Source: Desulfobacula sp. (GTDB taxonomy: Bacteria; Desulfobacterota; Desulfobacteria; Desulfobacterales; Desulfobacteraceae). From it: DNA of 33,304 nt. Within the stretch, counting starts at the first letter, position 1; each line of letters begins with the position of its first letter. A model generated the notes under the pieces. It worked only from the letters and a program-made list of their open reading frames with translations. It made no database searches and had not been told where the DNA came from. The position numbers and the translations under genes are program-made. The DNA is taken from NCBI RefSeq assembly GCF_021107415.1, contig NZ_JAIOSW010000025.1, positions 1 to 33,304 of the forward strand, given 5' to 3'. Positions 1 to 9,701 of the stretch are shown one piece after another.

Positions 1-198
1 CACTTTATGAAAGGTTCCGAGCTGGCCGAAATACGTGTGAAAAAAATCGGTGATGCTCTTTCAAGTCTTGCACTTGAAGAAGAACGTGTTGCCTTTGTTG
101 AAGTTGCCATTGATGAATATGACAAACTTCCTGAAATAATCAATGCCTTTGTTGAAGAAGTTGAAGACCTCGGTCCAAACCCATTCAAAGGATTCTAA
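1..198 (+). CDS. qmoB: QmoB C-terminus (partial; gene begins before the window)
   Basis: The reading frame is open from the first base and ends at TAA 196-198, so this is the 3' end of a longer gene. The 65 visible residues (HFMKGSELAEIRVKKIGD..., ending NPFKGF) resemble the end of the MvhD/HdrA-like delta domain that closes QmoB. QmoB is the FAD and iron-sulfur subunit of the quinone-interacting membrane-bound oxidoreductase, which passes electrons from menaquinol to APS reductase in sulfate reducers. The identification leans on the downstream qmoC gene, 39 bases away and in the usual qmoABC order. An ATG at 7 is internal, not a start. Confidence 0.8.
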   Translation, partial: HFMKGSELAEIRVKKIGDALSSLALEEERVAFVEVAIDEYDKLPEIINAFVEEVEDLGPNPFKGF

Positions 199-237
199 TC
201 AAAACTATTTAAAAAATAGTTTAGGAGGTATATAAGT

Positions 238-1406
238 ATGACTGAAAAATATCTTGCTCAACCGGATCTTGACTTTATTGCTCAAGTAAGAAGTCTGGGT
301 GGTGAAACACTTAAAAAATGTTACCAGTGTGCCACTTGTTCGGTTGCCTGTCCTATTGCTCCTGAAGACAGTCCTTTCCCAAGAAAAGAAATGATTGCCG
401 CTTCCTGGGGTCTTAAAGACAAGCTGATCTGCAGTGGTGATATCTGGCTGTGCCATGAGTCTGTCCGAGAGGCGCAGCACCAGGGGATGTCCTTTCTGCT
501 ATCAGATCTGTGGCCATTACCGAATATGCCAGACCCAAAGCATTGGCAAATGCAGTCAATGATCCGAAAAAGCTGCCTTTACTGCTTGGAATACCCGCCA
601 TCTGGTTTGCTTTCTGGGCATTTATTACCATGACTGCCGGTGAGACAATGACCAAAATTTTTGAATTCATCCCATTATTTGACTGGGCACATGTCCACGA
701 GGGTGAGCATGTGATTGCACACTCAGATTTTTTCTCGACCTGGTTCGTGGATATGACTTTTGTGCCCATTGCAGCTGCAGTGGTCATCATCTTTTTTCTC
801 AGCCTTAAAAATTTCTTGAATGATATCCATGAAAATGCGGTTCTTGAAGGAAAAACTGATAAGACTACCTTGAATTACAAGGAATTTTTTCAGGCGCTTA
901 TCAGGGTTATCCCGGTAGTTTTAAAACATGATAAATTCAATGAATGTGAAGCCAATAAAGATAGAGCAACTCCGCATATGATGGTTCTTTATTCATTTAT
1001 CGGACTTTTTATTGTGACCGCTGTATGTGGCATAATGTTGTATCTTGGCGGATTGCCCGGCCCATATTCTCAGTTGAATCCGATCAAATGGCTGGCCAAT
1101 ATTGCTGGCGTAGCCCTGGTCATCGGGTCAGGGTTGATGATCAAAAACAGGCTGGATAAGAAAGATGACCAGATTACCTACTACAAAGACTGGTTTATCC
1201 TTGGCATTGTTTTTGCCTTGGGCCTTACCGGCATGCTGACTGAAATGGCGCGTCTTGCCCATATGGCATATCTTTCTTATTTCCTTTACTACCTGCATCT
1301 GATTGCTATTTTTAATCTGTTTGCATTCCTGCCGTTCTCAAAAATGGCCCATCTTGTTTACAGACTTGCGGCAATGACTTATGCGGAGTACAGCAATAGA
1401 AAATAA
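238..1406 (+). pseudogene. qmoC: QmoC, membrane subunit of Qmo complex, with a 19-nt frameshifting deletion
   Basis: QmoC joins an HdrC-like ferredoxin domain to an HdrE/NarI-like membrane cytochrome b and exchanges electrons with menaquinone. A strong ribosome site (AGGAGGT, 222-228) precedes ATG 238. Residues 1-72 contain the first cluster motif CYQCATCSVACP. After CH (451-456) the frame breaks. The expected continuation, from CPRGAAPGDVLSAIRSVAIT onward, resumes in another frame at 462 and runs to the stop at 1406 through several hydrophobic helices. QmoC normally reads about CHNCGDCxxxCPRG here. Five bases stand where 24 are expected, so 19 are missing, and restoring them gives 395 residues, the usual length. 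The lost stretch carries cysteines of the second [4Fe-4S] cluster. Either the gene is inactivated or this is an assembly error; since Qmo is central to sulfate reduction, an error or a second qmoC copy is quite possible. Confidence 0.85.
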
Positions 1407-1433
1407 CTGAAAAGTATAAAATTTAAATCATTT

Positions 1434-1478
1434 TAAAAAAAGGGGGAGATGATTTTTTATCATCTCCCCCTTTTTTAT
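1434..1478 (+). terminator. Strong rho-independent terminator after qmoC
   Basis: A perfect 12-bp stem pairs 1442-1453 (GGGGGAGATGAT) with 1459-1470 around a five-T loop, followed by a run of six T. An A tract at 1434-1441 mirrors the T tract, so it could work in both directions. It closes the qmo operon 28 bases after the qmoC stop. Confidence 0.92.
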
Positions 1479-1560
1479 TTTGTCACAATCCAGTATAATT
1501 AAACTTATTTAATAAAAACTAAATAAACTATTGCATATTATAAAAATTAATATAATATAA

Positions 1561-2694
<1,134 letters not shown>

Positions 2695-2780
2695 CCGTAC
2701 CTATTTTGAAGAACGCTGAAACCCTATGGTTAAAGGATATCGTATTCTACCTGTTACCCTGTTTTTTACAATTTTGGAAC

Positions 2781-2823
2781 CAAAGTCGCAACCAAACCCG
2801 CAACCATTTTTACACCGACTTTG
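2781..2823. repeat. 8-bp inverted repeat downstream of leuB
   Basis: CAAAGTCG (2781-2788) is complementary to CGACTTTG (2816-2823) with a 27-base spacer that holds two copies of CGCAACCA. It lacks a good T tract, so it is a weak terminator candidate. It lies in the gap between leuB and the accessory LRAT pair and may mark an old junction. Confidence 0.35.
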
Positions 2824-2910
2824 TTTGATATAGTTGATTGTTGATGCAAGACTATGTTTTTTTATAGCCCAATAATTGTTTTTGATAAAATTATGAGCTT
2901 ATATTGATTC

Positions 2911-4062
2911 TTATACACTTCTTATTTCATAACACATGCCACGACATTGTGAGTAGGCAAACTTAGCTCGCTCTGAATCTGTTTTTCCAGATTTATATAC
3001 TTCTCTTAACCATTTTACATCCATTTTTCCCTTTAAAAATTCAATTAATAGTTCAAATTCACTTTTAGTAAATTTGAACTCAGTGCCCAGTTTTATCGAT
3101 GCATTCTCTACTAGTTTTTTCATTTTTTTTGAATCATCTGTATGAAGAATATCTAGTCCAGATTTTGCTACTTTTTTTGCTGCTGTTGATGCGACAATTG
3201 ACCCTATTAAAGCTCCACCAAGTGCACCGACGGGACCTAGCGGACTACCAAGTGCAGCACCACCAGCCCACCCACCAATTCCACCAGCAACCATTGCTCC
3301 GTTAGTTGCAAGGTTCTTTGCTACCTGTTTCCATGAAACAGACTTATCAAATAATGCACGATAAAAATCAGGGCCAGTCAAAGCCACAGTAGTGACAGTC
3401 CCCACTACTGCATTACCTCTAGCCAACTTTGAAACATTATTTATAGCCGCCCCACCATAAACACTTTTACCTAATGAGGCTTTTGCAACAGACTGTATAG
3501 CTTTTTTTCCAACTGCTGTTTTATGAGCAACCTTTACAGCACTTTTAATAGTACTACGCGCGGTTACTCCAGCAGATTTACCTATAGCATTTTTTGCCAT
3601 TGCACTGTTTCCCATTTGACGAGCTACCTTACCGACTGTATTAGAAGCATGGCCACTCAATTTTGATAATACCTCACCAGTTCCACCACGAATATCTTCC
3701 CACTGGTCATTAACTATAAATACATTCCCATAGCATGCTCGCGCAAAATCTTCACAATTATTTAAAAGAATACTATACTTTTTATTGTATTCATTTTCTT
3801 TAGTATTAAGCAGTAATGCTGCATTCTTACAGATATTCTTACCATGCTTTTCGTTATCAGGACTTTGTTTTTGTGTTATAGATTTTATGTTTATTGAAGA
3901 TCCAGCAAATCCCGATAGTGAGGTCTTTAATATTTTATTGGCAGCTGGATACCCAAAGTGAATAACTTCATTATTACCAATGTAAATTCCAATATGATTT
4001 GCTGTTTTCATTTTTAACGTTTTAATAGGTCTTTGTAGCATGGCTCCTTTTGGAAATGTCAT
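2911..4062 (-). CDS. LRAT-domain (NlpC/P60-fold) protein with glycine-rich hydrophobic tail
   Basis: The N-terminal about 115 residues form an LRAT/H-Rev107-like domain. His23 (NHIGIYIG) and His35 (EVIHFG) are spaced 12 apart as in the family, and Cys103 in NNCEDFARAC is the expected nucleophile. Family members are thiol acyltransferases or lipases acting on phospholipids. Residues about 130-240 are Ala/Lys-rich repeats of the type GKSAGVTARSTIKSAVK. Residues about 250-295 form a glycine-zipper hydrophobic segment that could insert in a membrane. The last 90 residues are charged and unassigned. AAGGAG lies a good distance before ATG 4062. It is second in a pair behind a 79-residue gene. There is no signal peptide. 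Roles as an effector, toxin or lipid-modifying enzyme are possible; the sequence does not decide. Confidence 0.75.
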   Translation of the reverse strand: MTFPKGAMLQRPIKTLKMKTANHIGIYIGNNEVIHFGYPAANKILKTSLSGFAGSSINIKSITQKQSPDNEKHGKNICKNAALLLNTKENEYNKKYSILLNNCEDFARACYGNVFIVNDQWEDIRGGTGEVLSKLSGHASNTVGKVARQMGNSAMAKNAIGKSAGVTARSTIKSAVKVAHKTAVGKKAIQSVAKASLGKSVYGGAAINNVSKLARGNAVVGTVTTVALTGPDFYRALFDKSVSWKQVAKNLATNGAMVAGGIGGWAGGAALGSPLGPVGALGGALIGSIVASTAAKKVAKSGLDILHTDDSKKMKKLVENASIKLGTEFKFTKSEFELLIEFLKGKMDVKWLREVYKSGKTDSERAKFAYSQCRGMCYEIRSV

Positions 4063-4126
4063 TGTGTTCTCCTTATTATTTTAATATTTTTTAGATAAAA
4101 ACATTAAAATATTTAATTGTTAACAT

Positions 4127-4366
4127 TTAGAGATCTCTCATTCCCTTAAAATTTTTCATAAAGGTTTCATAGTCAATTACATTTAAAGGTAATTGTTCAT
4201 TTCTTGATCGAAAAAGTGCTTTCCAGAAATTTTCTTTTATTGCTGTAGCATAAAAAGAATGGACATCTTGTTCATTGATAATTTTTGGCAAAATAAGACC
4301 TCTTTTTTTACCAAAACATTTGAGAACTTTATCACTTATACTTGAGTCAGGCATTCTTATTGTCAT
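4127..4366 (-). CDS. Small hypothetical protein paired with the LRAT gene
   Basis: This is a 79-residue protein I do not recognise. It has no signal peptide, membrane helix or cysteine cluster. The composition is mixed basic and aromatic (KCFGKKRGLILPK, FWKALFRSRNEQLPL), and it appears soluble and helical. AAGGAAAA precedes ATG 4366. It lies 64 bases upstream of the LRAT gene on the same strand, so the two are probably co-transcribed. A regulatory or immunity role for the partner is conceivable but nothing in the sequence proves it. Confidence 0.55.
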   Translation of the reverse strand: MTIRMPDSSISDKVLKCFGKKRGLILPKIINEQDVHSFYATAIKENFWKALFRSRNEQLPLNVIDYETFMKNFKGMRDL

Positions 4367-4559
4367 TAGGTATTTTCCTTATCATTATCCTGAATACTAT
4401 TTAAACTAAGCAAATTATATGCCATCTATTTATGAATTGCTGAATATTATTTGTTGCTATTCTATTACGAACTTTATGCAGGATTGGACAAATAAATATG
4501 TTTTTAATTTTTACATTGTACGTCAAATAAAAAACAAATTTTGTAAAAACAGCCCCCTC

Positions 4560-5050
4560 TTAATTACAGAAAAGGGTTATTTTTTTACCATCTTTCTTGA
4601 TATTGATAAGTTCATTTTTTAGTTCTATTCTACGACTCTCATGGGTTATGCAATGGGGATTTGAGGGATTTAAAACAGATGCCATTTCAAACTCTTTGCT
4701 AAACTTGCCGCTATTACCATTCCTTAAGTCAGACAGGTTCAGTACCTTATAGTGTGACGCCAATTGTTAAGAGTCATCAATCTCATTATTTGGTATTGAG
4801 CATTATCTAGTCTTGTGGGAACAATCTCTTTTTCCCATTTACATAAAAATATTTCATCAAGAGAAAATGATGTGGGTTTACATTTTTTATCGAGTGGTCT
4901 TGATGAGCCAGGGTTCATCATAATCACAACAGCATCCGGCGATTCAAAAGGTGAATCCTTGATTGATTTACATATTATTTCTAACGAACTTCTGCATTGA
5001 AAAATCTGTCCATCAATGACAACATTGTAAAAGTGCCCTAAAACCTTGAA
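4560..5050 (-). pseudogene. Broken DUF1643-like gene
   Basis: Two adjacent minus-strand frames read as one protein. The first (5050 to about 4745) gives VIDGQIFQCRSSLEIICK, AVVIMMNPGSSRPLD and VPTRLDNAQYQIMRLM. The second (about 4763 to 4560) continues HYKVLNLSDLRNGNSGKFS and NPSNPHCITHESRRIE. The MNPG...SLDN...NLSDLR pattern resembles DUF1643-type proteins of unknown function. One frameshift near 4740-4763 splits it. No start codon with a ribosome site was found at the 5' end (an in-frame TAG lies just upstream of 5050), and the C-terminus ends early in a lysine-rich tail. I read it as a decayed accessory gene; the family name is moderately sure. Confidence 0.5.
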
Positions 5051-5198
5051 CTATTTTTTTAGTGTGTCCGAGTAAATAAATTCCATTTATTCTCCAAGTG
5101 GTGGTGTCAATGCCGACTCTATTTTTAACAGGATAGAAAGACTTCAAAATGTTTACATGTTATCTTGTTAACTGTATTTTACTCAATCCTTACAATTC

Positions 5199-5669
5199 TT
5201 ACTGATCGACTCCTTCCCGTCCGATTACCGTCATCATGGTTCCTGTCATTTGTGCAACCAATTTTCGTTCTCCAGAATTTTCTGAGTACGCTTCAGAAAG
5301 ACAAACGGAGACAGTTTTTCCTGTTTTCAGTACTCTTCCAGTAAAAATAAAACTATCGCCTTTCGCAGGTGCCAGAAGATTGATTTTGTACTCAATGGAG
5401 AGCACCGCTGCTTCTTTGGGCATGAGTGAGAATGCTGCATACCCACAGGCGCTGTCCAATGCAGTAGATACTATTCCAGCATGCAGGAATCCGTGTTGTT
5501 GGGTATATGCTTCGTTGTAAGGCATACGAAGTTCAATTCTACCAGGCTCAATTTTTTCCAATGTTATTCCGAGTGTCTCCATCGCTCGCTGCCTTGCGAA
5601 ACTTTTTCTTACCTTCTCTTCAAATTGTTCATCCTGGGCAACAAAATTATATGTCATTAGATTCTTCAA
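5199..5669 (-). CDS. PaaI-like hotdog-fold acyl-CoA thioesterase
   Basis: This 156-residue protein has the hotdog pattern of PaaI/DUF4442 thioesterases, which hydrolyse acyl-CoA or aryl-CoA esters in the cytoplasm. The central helix motif QHGFLHAGIVSTALDSACGY carries the conserved HG...HAG...D arrangement. Beta strands such as AVLSIEYKINLLAPAKGD and FTGRVLKTGKTVSVC follow, as in the fold. Length is typical. It stands alone between relic sequence on both sides and no neighbour indicates the substrate. The ATG at 5669 or the one four codons later (MTYNF) could be the start. Confidence 0.85.
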   Translation of the reverse strand: MKNLMTYNFVAQDEQFEEKVRKSFARQRAMETLGITLEKIEPGRIELRMPYNEAYTQQHGFLHAGIVSTALDSACGYAAFSLMPKEAAVLSIEYKINLLAPAKGDSFIFTGRVLKTGKTVSVCLSEAYSENSGERKLVAQMTGTMMTVIGREGVDQ

Positions 5670-5689
5670 ACTCCCTGTTTCGTTTATTG

Positions 5690-6376
5690 TATAATGACTT
5701 TTTTAACAGATACCAAAAAAATACCCAACCGAAATCTGAATTAAAAAATTTAAATTATGATGCAAGTTATCATAACTTTTATCTTGTCAAAATTTATAAG
5801 ATATCCACTAAACTTGATGAATGTTTTTAATCCAATATACCATAATGGAGTCTTGTTCAATTTGATTTTTCTCGTTTCCATATAATTGATTTTTAAATCC
5901 GAGGATGAAAAATTTATCTATACCAGATGTGGCATTCTGGAAATATTTAAAAAACCCGGACTGGTAGATGAAGCGCTCGGTTATTTGTCGAATTTGACTT
6001 ATACCATTAGTACTCAGTAAAAACCGGATCAAATCATTATTATTTTGCAACATACAACTTTTTAATATAATGCTCTTTTTCAGTAATTTTGAAACTATAT
6101 TTGAAATTAATAAATCCTAAGGCAACAATGTCTTTGAAAACAAAAATAGGATTACTTTACGATGACTTTTAATTCGTGGTTTGCTTTTGTCATCATCATG
6201 ATGATGATGATGACGGATAGCCCATTTCCCTACCTTTAAAAGGTGAGTACTGGAGCTTCAAGCCATTGGAAAAATATTATACAGGGGATTGAAAATTATT
6301 ATCCCATCCCTCGAATTTTTTAACTGTAAATACTATTGAACAGACCTTTATATCTATTAATAATTTTTGTTTAAAC
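5690..6376. other. Gene-poor AT-rich stretch
   Basis: No convincing gene was found here. An 81-codon minus-strand ORF (5808-6053; QITERFIYQSGFFKYFQ) has no recognised family and no clear ribosome site. A triplet tract at 6190-6212 (three CAT then four GAT) is a simple repeat that could fold back on itself. The stretch looks like eroded accessory DNA. Confidence 0.4.
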
Positions 6377-6478
6377 TCAGGAAAATAATTTTTCCTTATT
6401 TAAAGCGCAGACTTCTTGCTGTCTGAGGGTTGATGGATAATTTTTACAACATTCAGCGCATTTTTTACACATTTTCAT
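6377..6478 (-). CDS. Cys-rich 33-residue mini-ORF, possible YkgJ-type relic
   Basis: The minus strand encodes MKMCKKCAECCKNYPSTL, then RQQEVCALNKEKLFS and stop. The CxxCxxCC start resembles the opening of YkgJ-family cysteine-cluster proteins, but those run well beyond 80 residues. No ribosome site is seen. It is either a small metal-binding peptide or, more likely, the stump of a lost gene. Confidence 0.25.
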   Translation of the reverse strand: MKMCKKCAECCKNYPSTLRQQEVCALNKEKLFS

Positions 6479-6557
6479 AGATATAAAATTCTCTATTTTG
6501 CTTTTAGTGTTTTTTATCCACATCAATCTCTACGAAAACGATGAGTGCCTTTCGTAA

Positions 6558-6604
6558 AAACAGAAAGACCCCGAACGATATCCTGTTCAGGGTCTTTTAT
6601 TTTT
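6558..6604 (-). terminator. Bidirectional terminator downstream of the cold-shock gene
   Basis: A 13-bp stem with one mismatch pairs AAAGACCCCGAAC (6564-6576) with GTTCAGGGTCTTT (6585-6597) around GATATCCT. T tracts follow on the plus strand (TTTTATTTTT) and on the minus strand (complement of the A run at 6556-6560). It lies just beyond the stop of the minus-strand csp gene. Confidence 0.8.
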
Positions 6605-6646
6605 CAAGTCATCAAAATATTTTTTTTTAGCAAAAAAAATGGTTAA

Positions 6647-6850
6647 CTAAACCACGGTTACATTTGTTGCTGAAGGACCTTTTGGTCCATCTTCGATGTC
6701 GAATGAAACACGGTCTCCCTCGTTGAGGGATTTAAAACCTGTTGTATTAATGCCTGAATGATGTACAAATACATCCTTTCCACCATCTTCTTGTTCGATA
6801 AATCCAAAACCTTTTGAGTCGTTAAACCATTTTACTGTACCATTAGCCAT
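6647..6850 (-). CDS. csp: Cold-shock protein, CspA family
   Basis: This 67-residue OB-fold protein has both nucleic-acid-binding motifs, KGFGFI (RNP1) and VFVHHSGI (RNP2), with the opening [16 protein letters not shown]. Such proteins bind single-stranded RNA and DNA in the cytoplasm, melting mRNA structure in the cold or acting as general chaperones. AGGAG precedes ATG 6850. It is monocistronic, with its own promoter, a leader of about 125 bases and a terminator. A long leader is typical of cold-inducible csp mRNAs, but inducibility cannot be read from sequence alone. Confidence 0.96.
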   Translation of the reverse strand: MANGTVKWFNDSKGFGFIEQEDGGKDVFVHHSGINTTGFKSLNEGDRVSFDIEDGPKGPSATNVTVV

Positions 6851-6981
6851 GTTGGCAATCTCCTAAAAAAAATAAAAAAATACAAGTTTCTAACTTTGGG
6901 GGATAATACCGCTTTGGTTGTCGGGAATATACACCTTAGAAGGGAAACCTACGTGTTAATACAATATAACACAATTTATCT

Positions 6982-7010
6982 AAAATATAAGAATGTCGAA
7001 TAGAAGTCAA
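6982..7010 (-). promoter_or_regulatory. Sigma70-type promoter of the csp gene
   Basis: On the minus strand TTGACT (7010-7005) and TATTTT (6987-6982) are separated by 17 bases, close to the sigma70 consensus. The predicted start of transcription near 6975 gives a leader of about 125 bases before the csp start codon. Confidence 0.6.
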
Positions 7011-7356
7011 GCATTATTGGATCCTATCCAAGGTTTTTCCGAGTCTGAAATTGTACAAGATACCATTTGTATTCTTAATGGTTTTAAATAGAAAATATCC
7101 TCGTTGGGAATGGATTTTAGAATAGTAAAAAGGTGGCTAATGTGTCTATAAACGCTTAGAATAATACAAAATTTAACTATGTTGGCTGGTATTCGTAGTG
7201 CTCACCCAAAACAAAAATTGAGCTCCCCTATATTTGGTATTTGAAGTTTTTTCAGCTTTGATATTTTTTATTCAATTATATGACTCATAAATGTTTTCAT
7301 AAGCAATTCTTCCAAATTAAACGATATAATATAAAAAATTATTAAGATGAGACAGT
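7011..7356. other. Noncoding stretch upstream of the csp promoter
   Basis: No gene is supported here. The only structure noticed is a perfect 6-bp-arm palindrome, TTGGAT-CCT-ATCCAA (7017-7031), just upstream of the csp promoter; a regulator site is possible but unproven. Confidence 0.35.
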
Positions 7357-7989
7357 TCAAGTATTCGGAAAATTATAGCTCTTCACAAAACACTTGAAAT
7401 TCTCTTTCTTTAAATTTATGACCCCATCAGCACGACCGTGAAGAATAAGGTTAAGAATTTTCTGACAATCAGAGAGAACCTTCAGACAGGCTTTATGGGG
7501 GTTCAAATCAATTTGTTCTGCATAACCTTTAATATACTGATAAGAATTACCGGTGGTATCTTCACAATTTTTACCGGCGATACGTGCCAGGGCCTGAGCG
7601 CTTAATTCTGCGGTTATTTCCTGTAAAGGTTCCTGTCCCGGTTGCAAATTGCCTTTGATTAAGTAATCTGCTGCATGTGCTAATTCGTGAAAAAAACCTT
7701 TTCTTCCTTTGTTGCCAAAGCAATCTCTTTTCTTGCCGGTATAAAATATCCGTAATAACTATAATTCCCAGGAACACTCTTAACCTCTATCCCCCAGTCA
7801 TATGCTCTTTCAATCAAAGGAAGTTCAGGCAATTCAATGTTCTGGTAATCCAGGGGGGTCTCCTTCAGTATCCTCGACCTTGAATACTGCCACAGTCTTG
7901 AAGTATGTCAAAACTATTTGTTCTTCATCGGTTTCTTCATCTTTTTGTTTTTTAAGACAGGGGACAAGGATATAAATGGCTTTGGCTCC
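7357..7989 (-). pseudogene. ArdC-like antirestriction/zincin metallopeptidase relic
   Basis: Three minus-strand frame segments read as one ArdC-like protein. The first (7989 to about 7853) gives GAKAIYILVPCLKKQKDEET and VFKVEDTEGD. The second (about 7858 to 7690) gives ELPLIERAYDWGIEVK and SYYGYFIPARKEIALATKE. The third (7696 to 7357) gives FFHELAHAADYLIKG and EITAELSAQALARIAG. HELAH is the zinc-protease motif of the ArdC C-terminal domain. The frame is lost at two homopolymers, a six-base G run (7853-7858) and a seven-base A run (7690-7696). The N-terminal ssDNA-binding part is missing or unreadable. ArdC proteins travel on plasmids and integrative elements and protect incoming DNA, so this marks an old mobile element. 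Confidence 0.7.
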
Positions 7990-8086
7990 TTTTTTTACCT
8001 ATCGTCCAACTTCCAACCATTGCCGGTATCCTCTACTGTCAGAGCTTCCAGAAAGAGATTGAATAGTACGGTTGGTAAAACTCCAT

Positions 8087-8362
8087 TTAGCACTGGGAAA
8101 TATCAGGAATTGGAAAGGAAGAAATGGCTACGGCTTTTGGGATTTCTTTTTGAATATGTTTTTTAAAATCAAGCTGGTTCAGGCGTAATTCTCTGGCAAC
8201 CTTATGCAGGGTTAAATTTTCAGAATGATAAACATTGATTGCTGCCTCCCATAGCTCATCAGGAATTCGGGAGCCACGTATCCTTTTTTTACGCCAGGAT
8301 TTAAATTTTTGCTTAACGCTATCCAAAGCAGGGTTTTGAGTGAAGTTTTTTTCTACAGTCAT
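8087..8362 (-). CDS. Transposase-accessory-like HTH protein (possible IS relic)
   Basis: The 91-residue ORF has a basic N-terminus (KFKSWRKKRIRGSRIPDE) and a helix-turn-helix segment (LWEAAINVYHSENLTLHKVA, then RELRLNQLDFKKHI). This resembles short proteins that accompany IS66-like and related transposases. The last 20 residues do not look conserved. GGAGG lies before ATG 8362. No transposase follows, so this is probably an orphan left by an insertion sequence. Family assignment is tentative. Confidence 0.5.
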   Translation of the reverse strand: MTVEKNFTQNPALDSVKQKFKSWRKKRIRGSRIPDELWEAAINVYHSENLTLHKVARELRLNQLDFKKHIQKEIPKAVAISSFPIPDISQC

Positions 8363-8641
8363 CGGTTCCTCCTCCTTATTATTGGGCTAAATTGTTTTGG
8401 AGAATCGATATTACCTTTTTTTATAACTGATTCACGCATGCTCACCGAAAGGACACGAGCCATGTCAGTAAATTTTTGAAAAAAATTAATAAGAGCCTGC
8501 AAAAAATTCAATTTTTGGGAGCTTAGTTTTATAAAATGGCGTTGTGGGTTTGATTCTGCAGCGCTGTTTATTTTTTGAGAAACAAACTGGGCCTGGATCG
8601 GAAACAAACTGATGGTATTCTGGAAACAATCTGAAGAAGTT

Positions 8642-8704
8642 GAGTTTCAAACTCGAATTGATATTCTTATGTTGAAGCTATGGAAAGATTGTTGCTATAT
8701 TTTG
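8642..8704. repeat. About 60-bp direct repeat, copy 1
   Basis: It matches 9702-9763 in the same orientation over about 62 bases with roughly eight mismatches and one single-base indel (shared GAAGCTATG and TTGTTGCTATATTTT blocks). It overlaps the last codons of the EamA transporter gene and supplies its stop codon. Confidence 0.8.
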
Positions 8705-9600
8705 CAGGCCGATTGCATTTGAAGATAATAATACCTACCTAAAACTACCATTAAGATACCACCTAATATCATTGTGGCTGAAACCATTAAACGAAGAGTG
8801 ATCGTCTCAGATACAAAAATAATTCCTCCGAAAGCTGCAATTACAGGAACCAACAATTGAAGTACCGCCGCTTGCAAAGCTGAAAGTCCACCAAGAGCAG
8901 TATACCATATCGCATAACCGATCCCAGATGTTACACCGCCTGATAGTATAGCTAATAGTATACCCTCAAAAGAATAATTTAAATTCTTACTCGCAATAAG
9001 CAATAAAATAATGGCAAATGGAATAGTTCTAAAAAAATTATAACCTGTATCCACAAGTGGGTTTTTCGAGTTTCGTCCAATAAGAGTATAGATACCCCAA
9101 GCAATACCGGCTATAGTCATAAGCAAGAAACCAATAGCTGATGGTGTCGTCACCGCTGGCAGAGTCAGATAAACAAACCCCGCAAAAGCAATCATCACCC
9201 CAATCCATTCGGTACCATGCAATCGAGTTCCTGAAATAAGAGACAACATTATCATCGTTATTTGGACTGAACCAAACAAAATGAGTGCCCCGGTTGCTGT
9301 GTTCAGCGTAATATAGGCAAATGAAAATGAAATGGCATAAAGAAACAGCATTAAACTGGCATACCAACTCCCCTTTGTGGACGAGCCAGTTTTATTTTTA
9401 TTAATACTTAAAATCGCCAGAAGAACAATGGCTCCAGATAGCAGACGTATAATGGTAAAGCTGGATGCATCAATGGCTCTCTCACCCAATGCCAGTCGAC
9501 ACAGCACCGAATTTGCAGCAAATGCAATTAGTGCTAAGCCTGTAAAGATAATAGTTTTGACTAAGTAATTAGTGGGTTTACTGATCAATTTCAACTCCAT
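8695..9600 (-). CDS. EamA/DMT-family membrane transporter
   Basis: This 301-residue protein has about ten hydrophobic helices arranged as two EamA repeats, the architecture of drug/metabolite exporters in the inner membrane. Typical segments include AFAANSVLCRLALG in helix 1 and LSALQAAVLQLLVPVIAAFG with FVSETITLRLMVSATMILGG in the second repeat. Substrates of this family range from amino acids to nucleotides and cannot be predicted here. The gene stands alone between two copies of a degenerate 60-bp direct repeat. No regulator is adjacent. Confidence 0.88.
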   Translation of the reverse strand: MELKLISKPTNYLVKTIIFTGLALIAFAANSVLCRLALGERAIDASSFTIIRLLSGAIVLLAILSINKNKTGSSTKGSWYASLMLFLYAISFSFAYITLNTATGALILFGSVQITMIMLSLISGTRLHGTEWIGVMIAFAGFVYLTLPAVTTPSAIGFLLMTIAGIAWGIYTLIGRNSKNPLVDTGYNFFRTIPFAIILLLIASKNLNYSFEGILLAILSGGVTSGIGYAIWYTALGGLSALQAAVLQLLVPVIAAFGGIIFVSETITLRLMVSATMILGGILMVVLGRYYYLQMQSACKI

Positions 9601-9701
9601 AAAAAAACAAAATAAGTTAGTTGTGCGTTTTGGTTATCAATTGAATGATATCCGACCTCAAATAACAATATCTATAATAACTGTAAAGAGAAATTCAATT
9701 C

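Noticed and set aside
510..1406. Reading the second part of qmoC as a separate gene from the ATG at 510
   Set aside because: The match to QmoC continues upstream of this ATG to position 462, and there is no ribosome site; it is the second half of the interrupted gene.
4419..4622. 67-codon plus-strand ORF between the LRAT pair and the DUF1643-like relic
   Set aside because: Low-complexity AT-rich translation with no ribosome site or family resemblance; it overlaps the end of the relic on the other strand.
6190..6212. CAT/GAT triplet tract as a possible hairpin or His/Met-rich coding stretch
   Set aside because: No open gene contains it; a simple repeat is the plainer reading.
7017..7031. Palindrome TTGGAT-CCT-ATCCAA upstream of the csp promoter
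   Set aside because: Single copy, short, and not linked to any regulator in the window.
8359..8607. 82-codon minus-strand ORF upstream of the HTH helper
   Set aside because: No family resemblance; it covers the repeat-like sequence at 8570-8605 and probably is open by chance.
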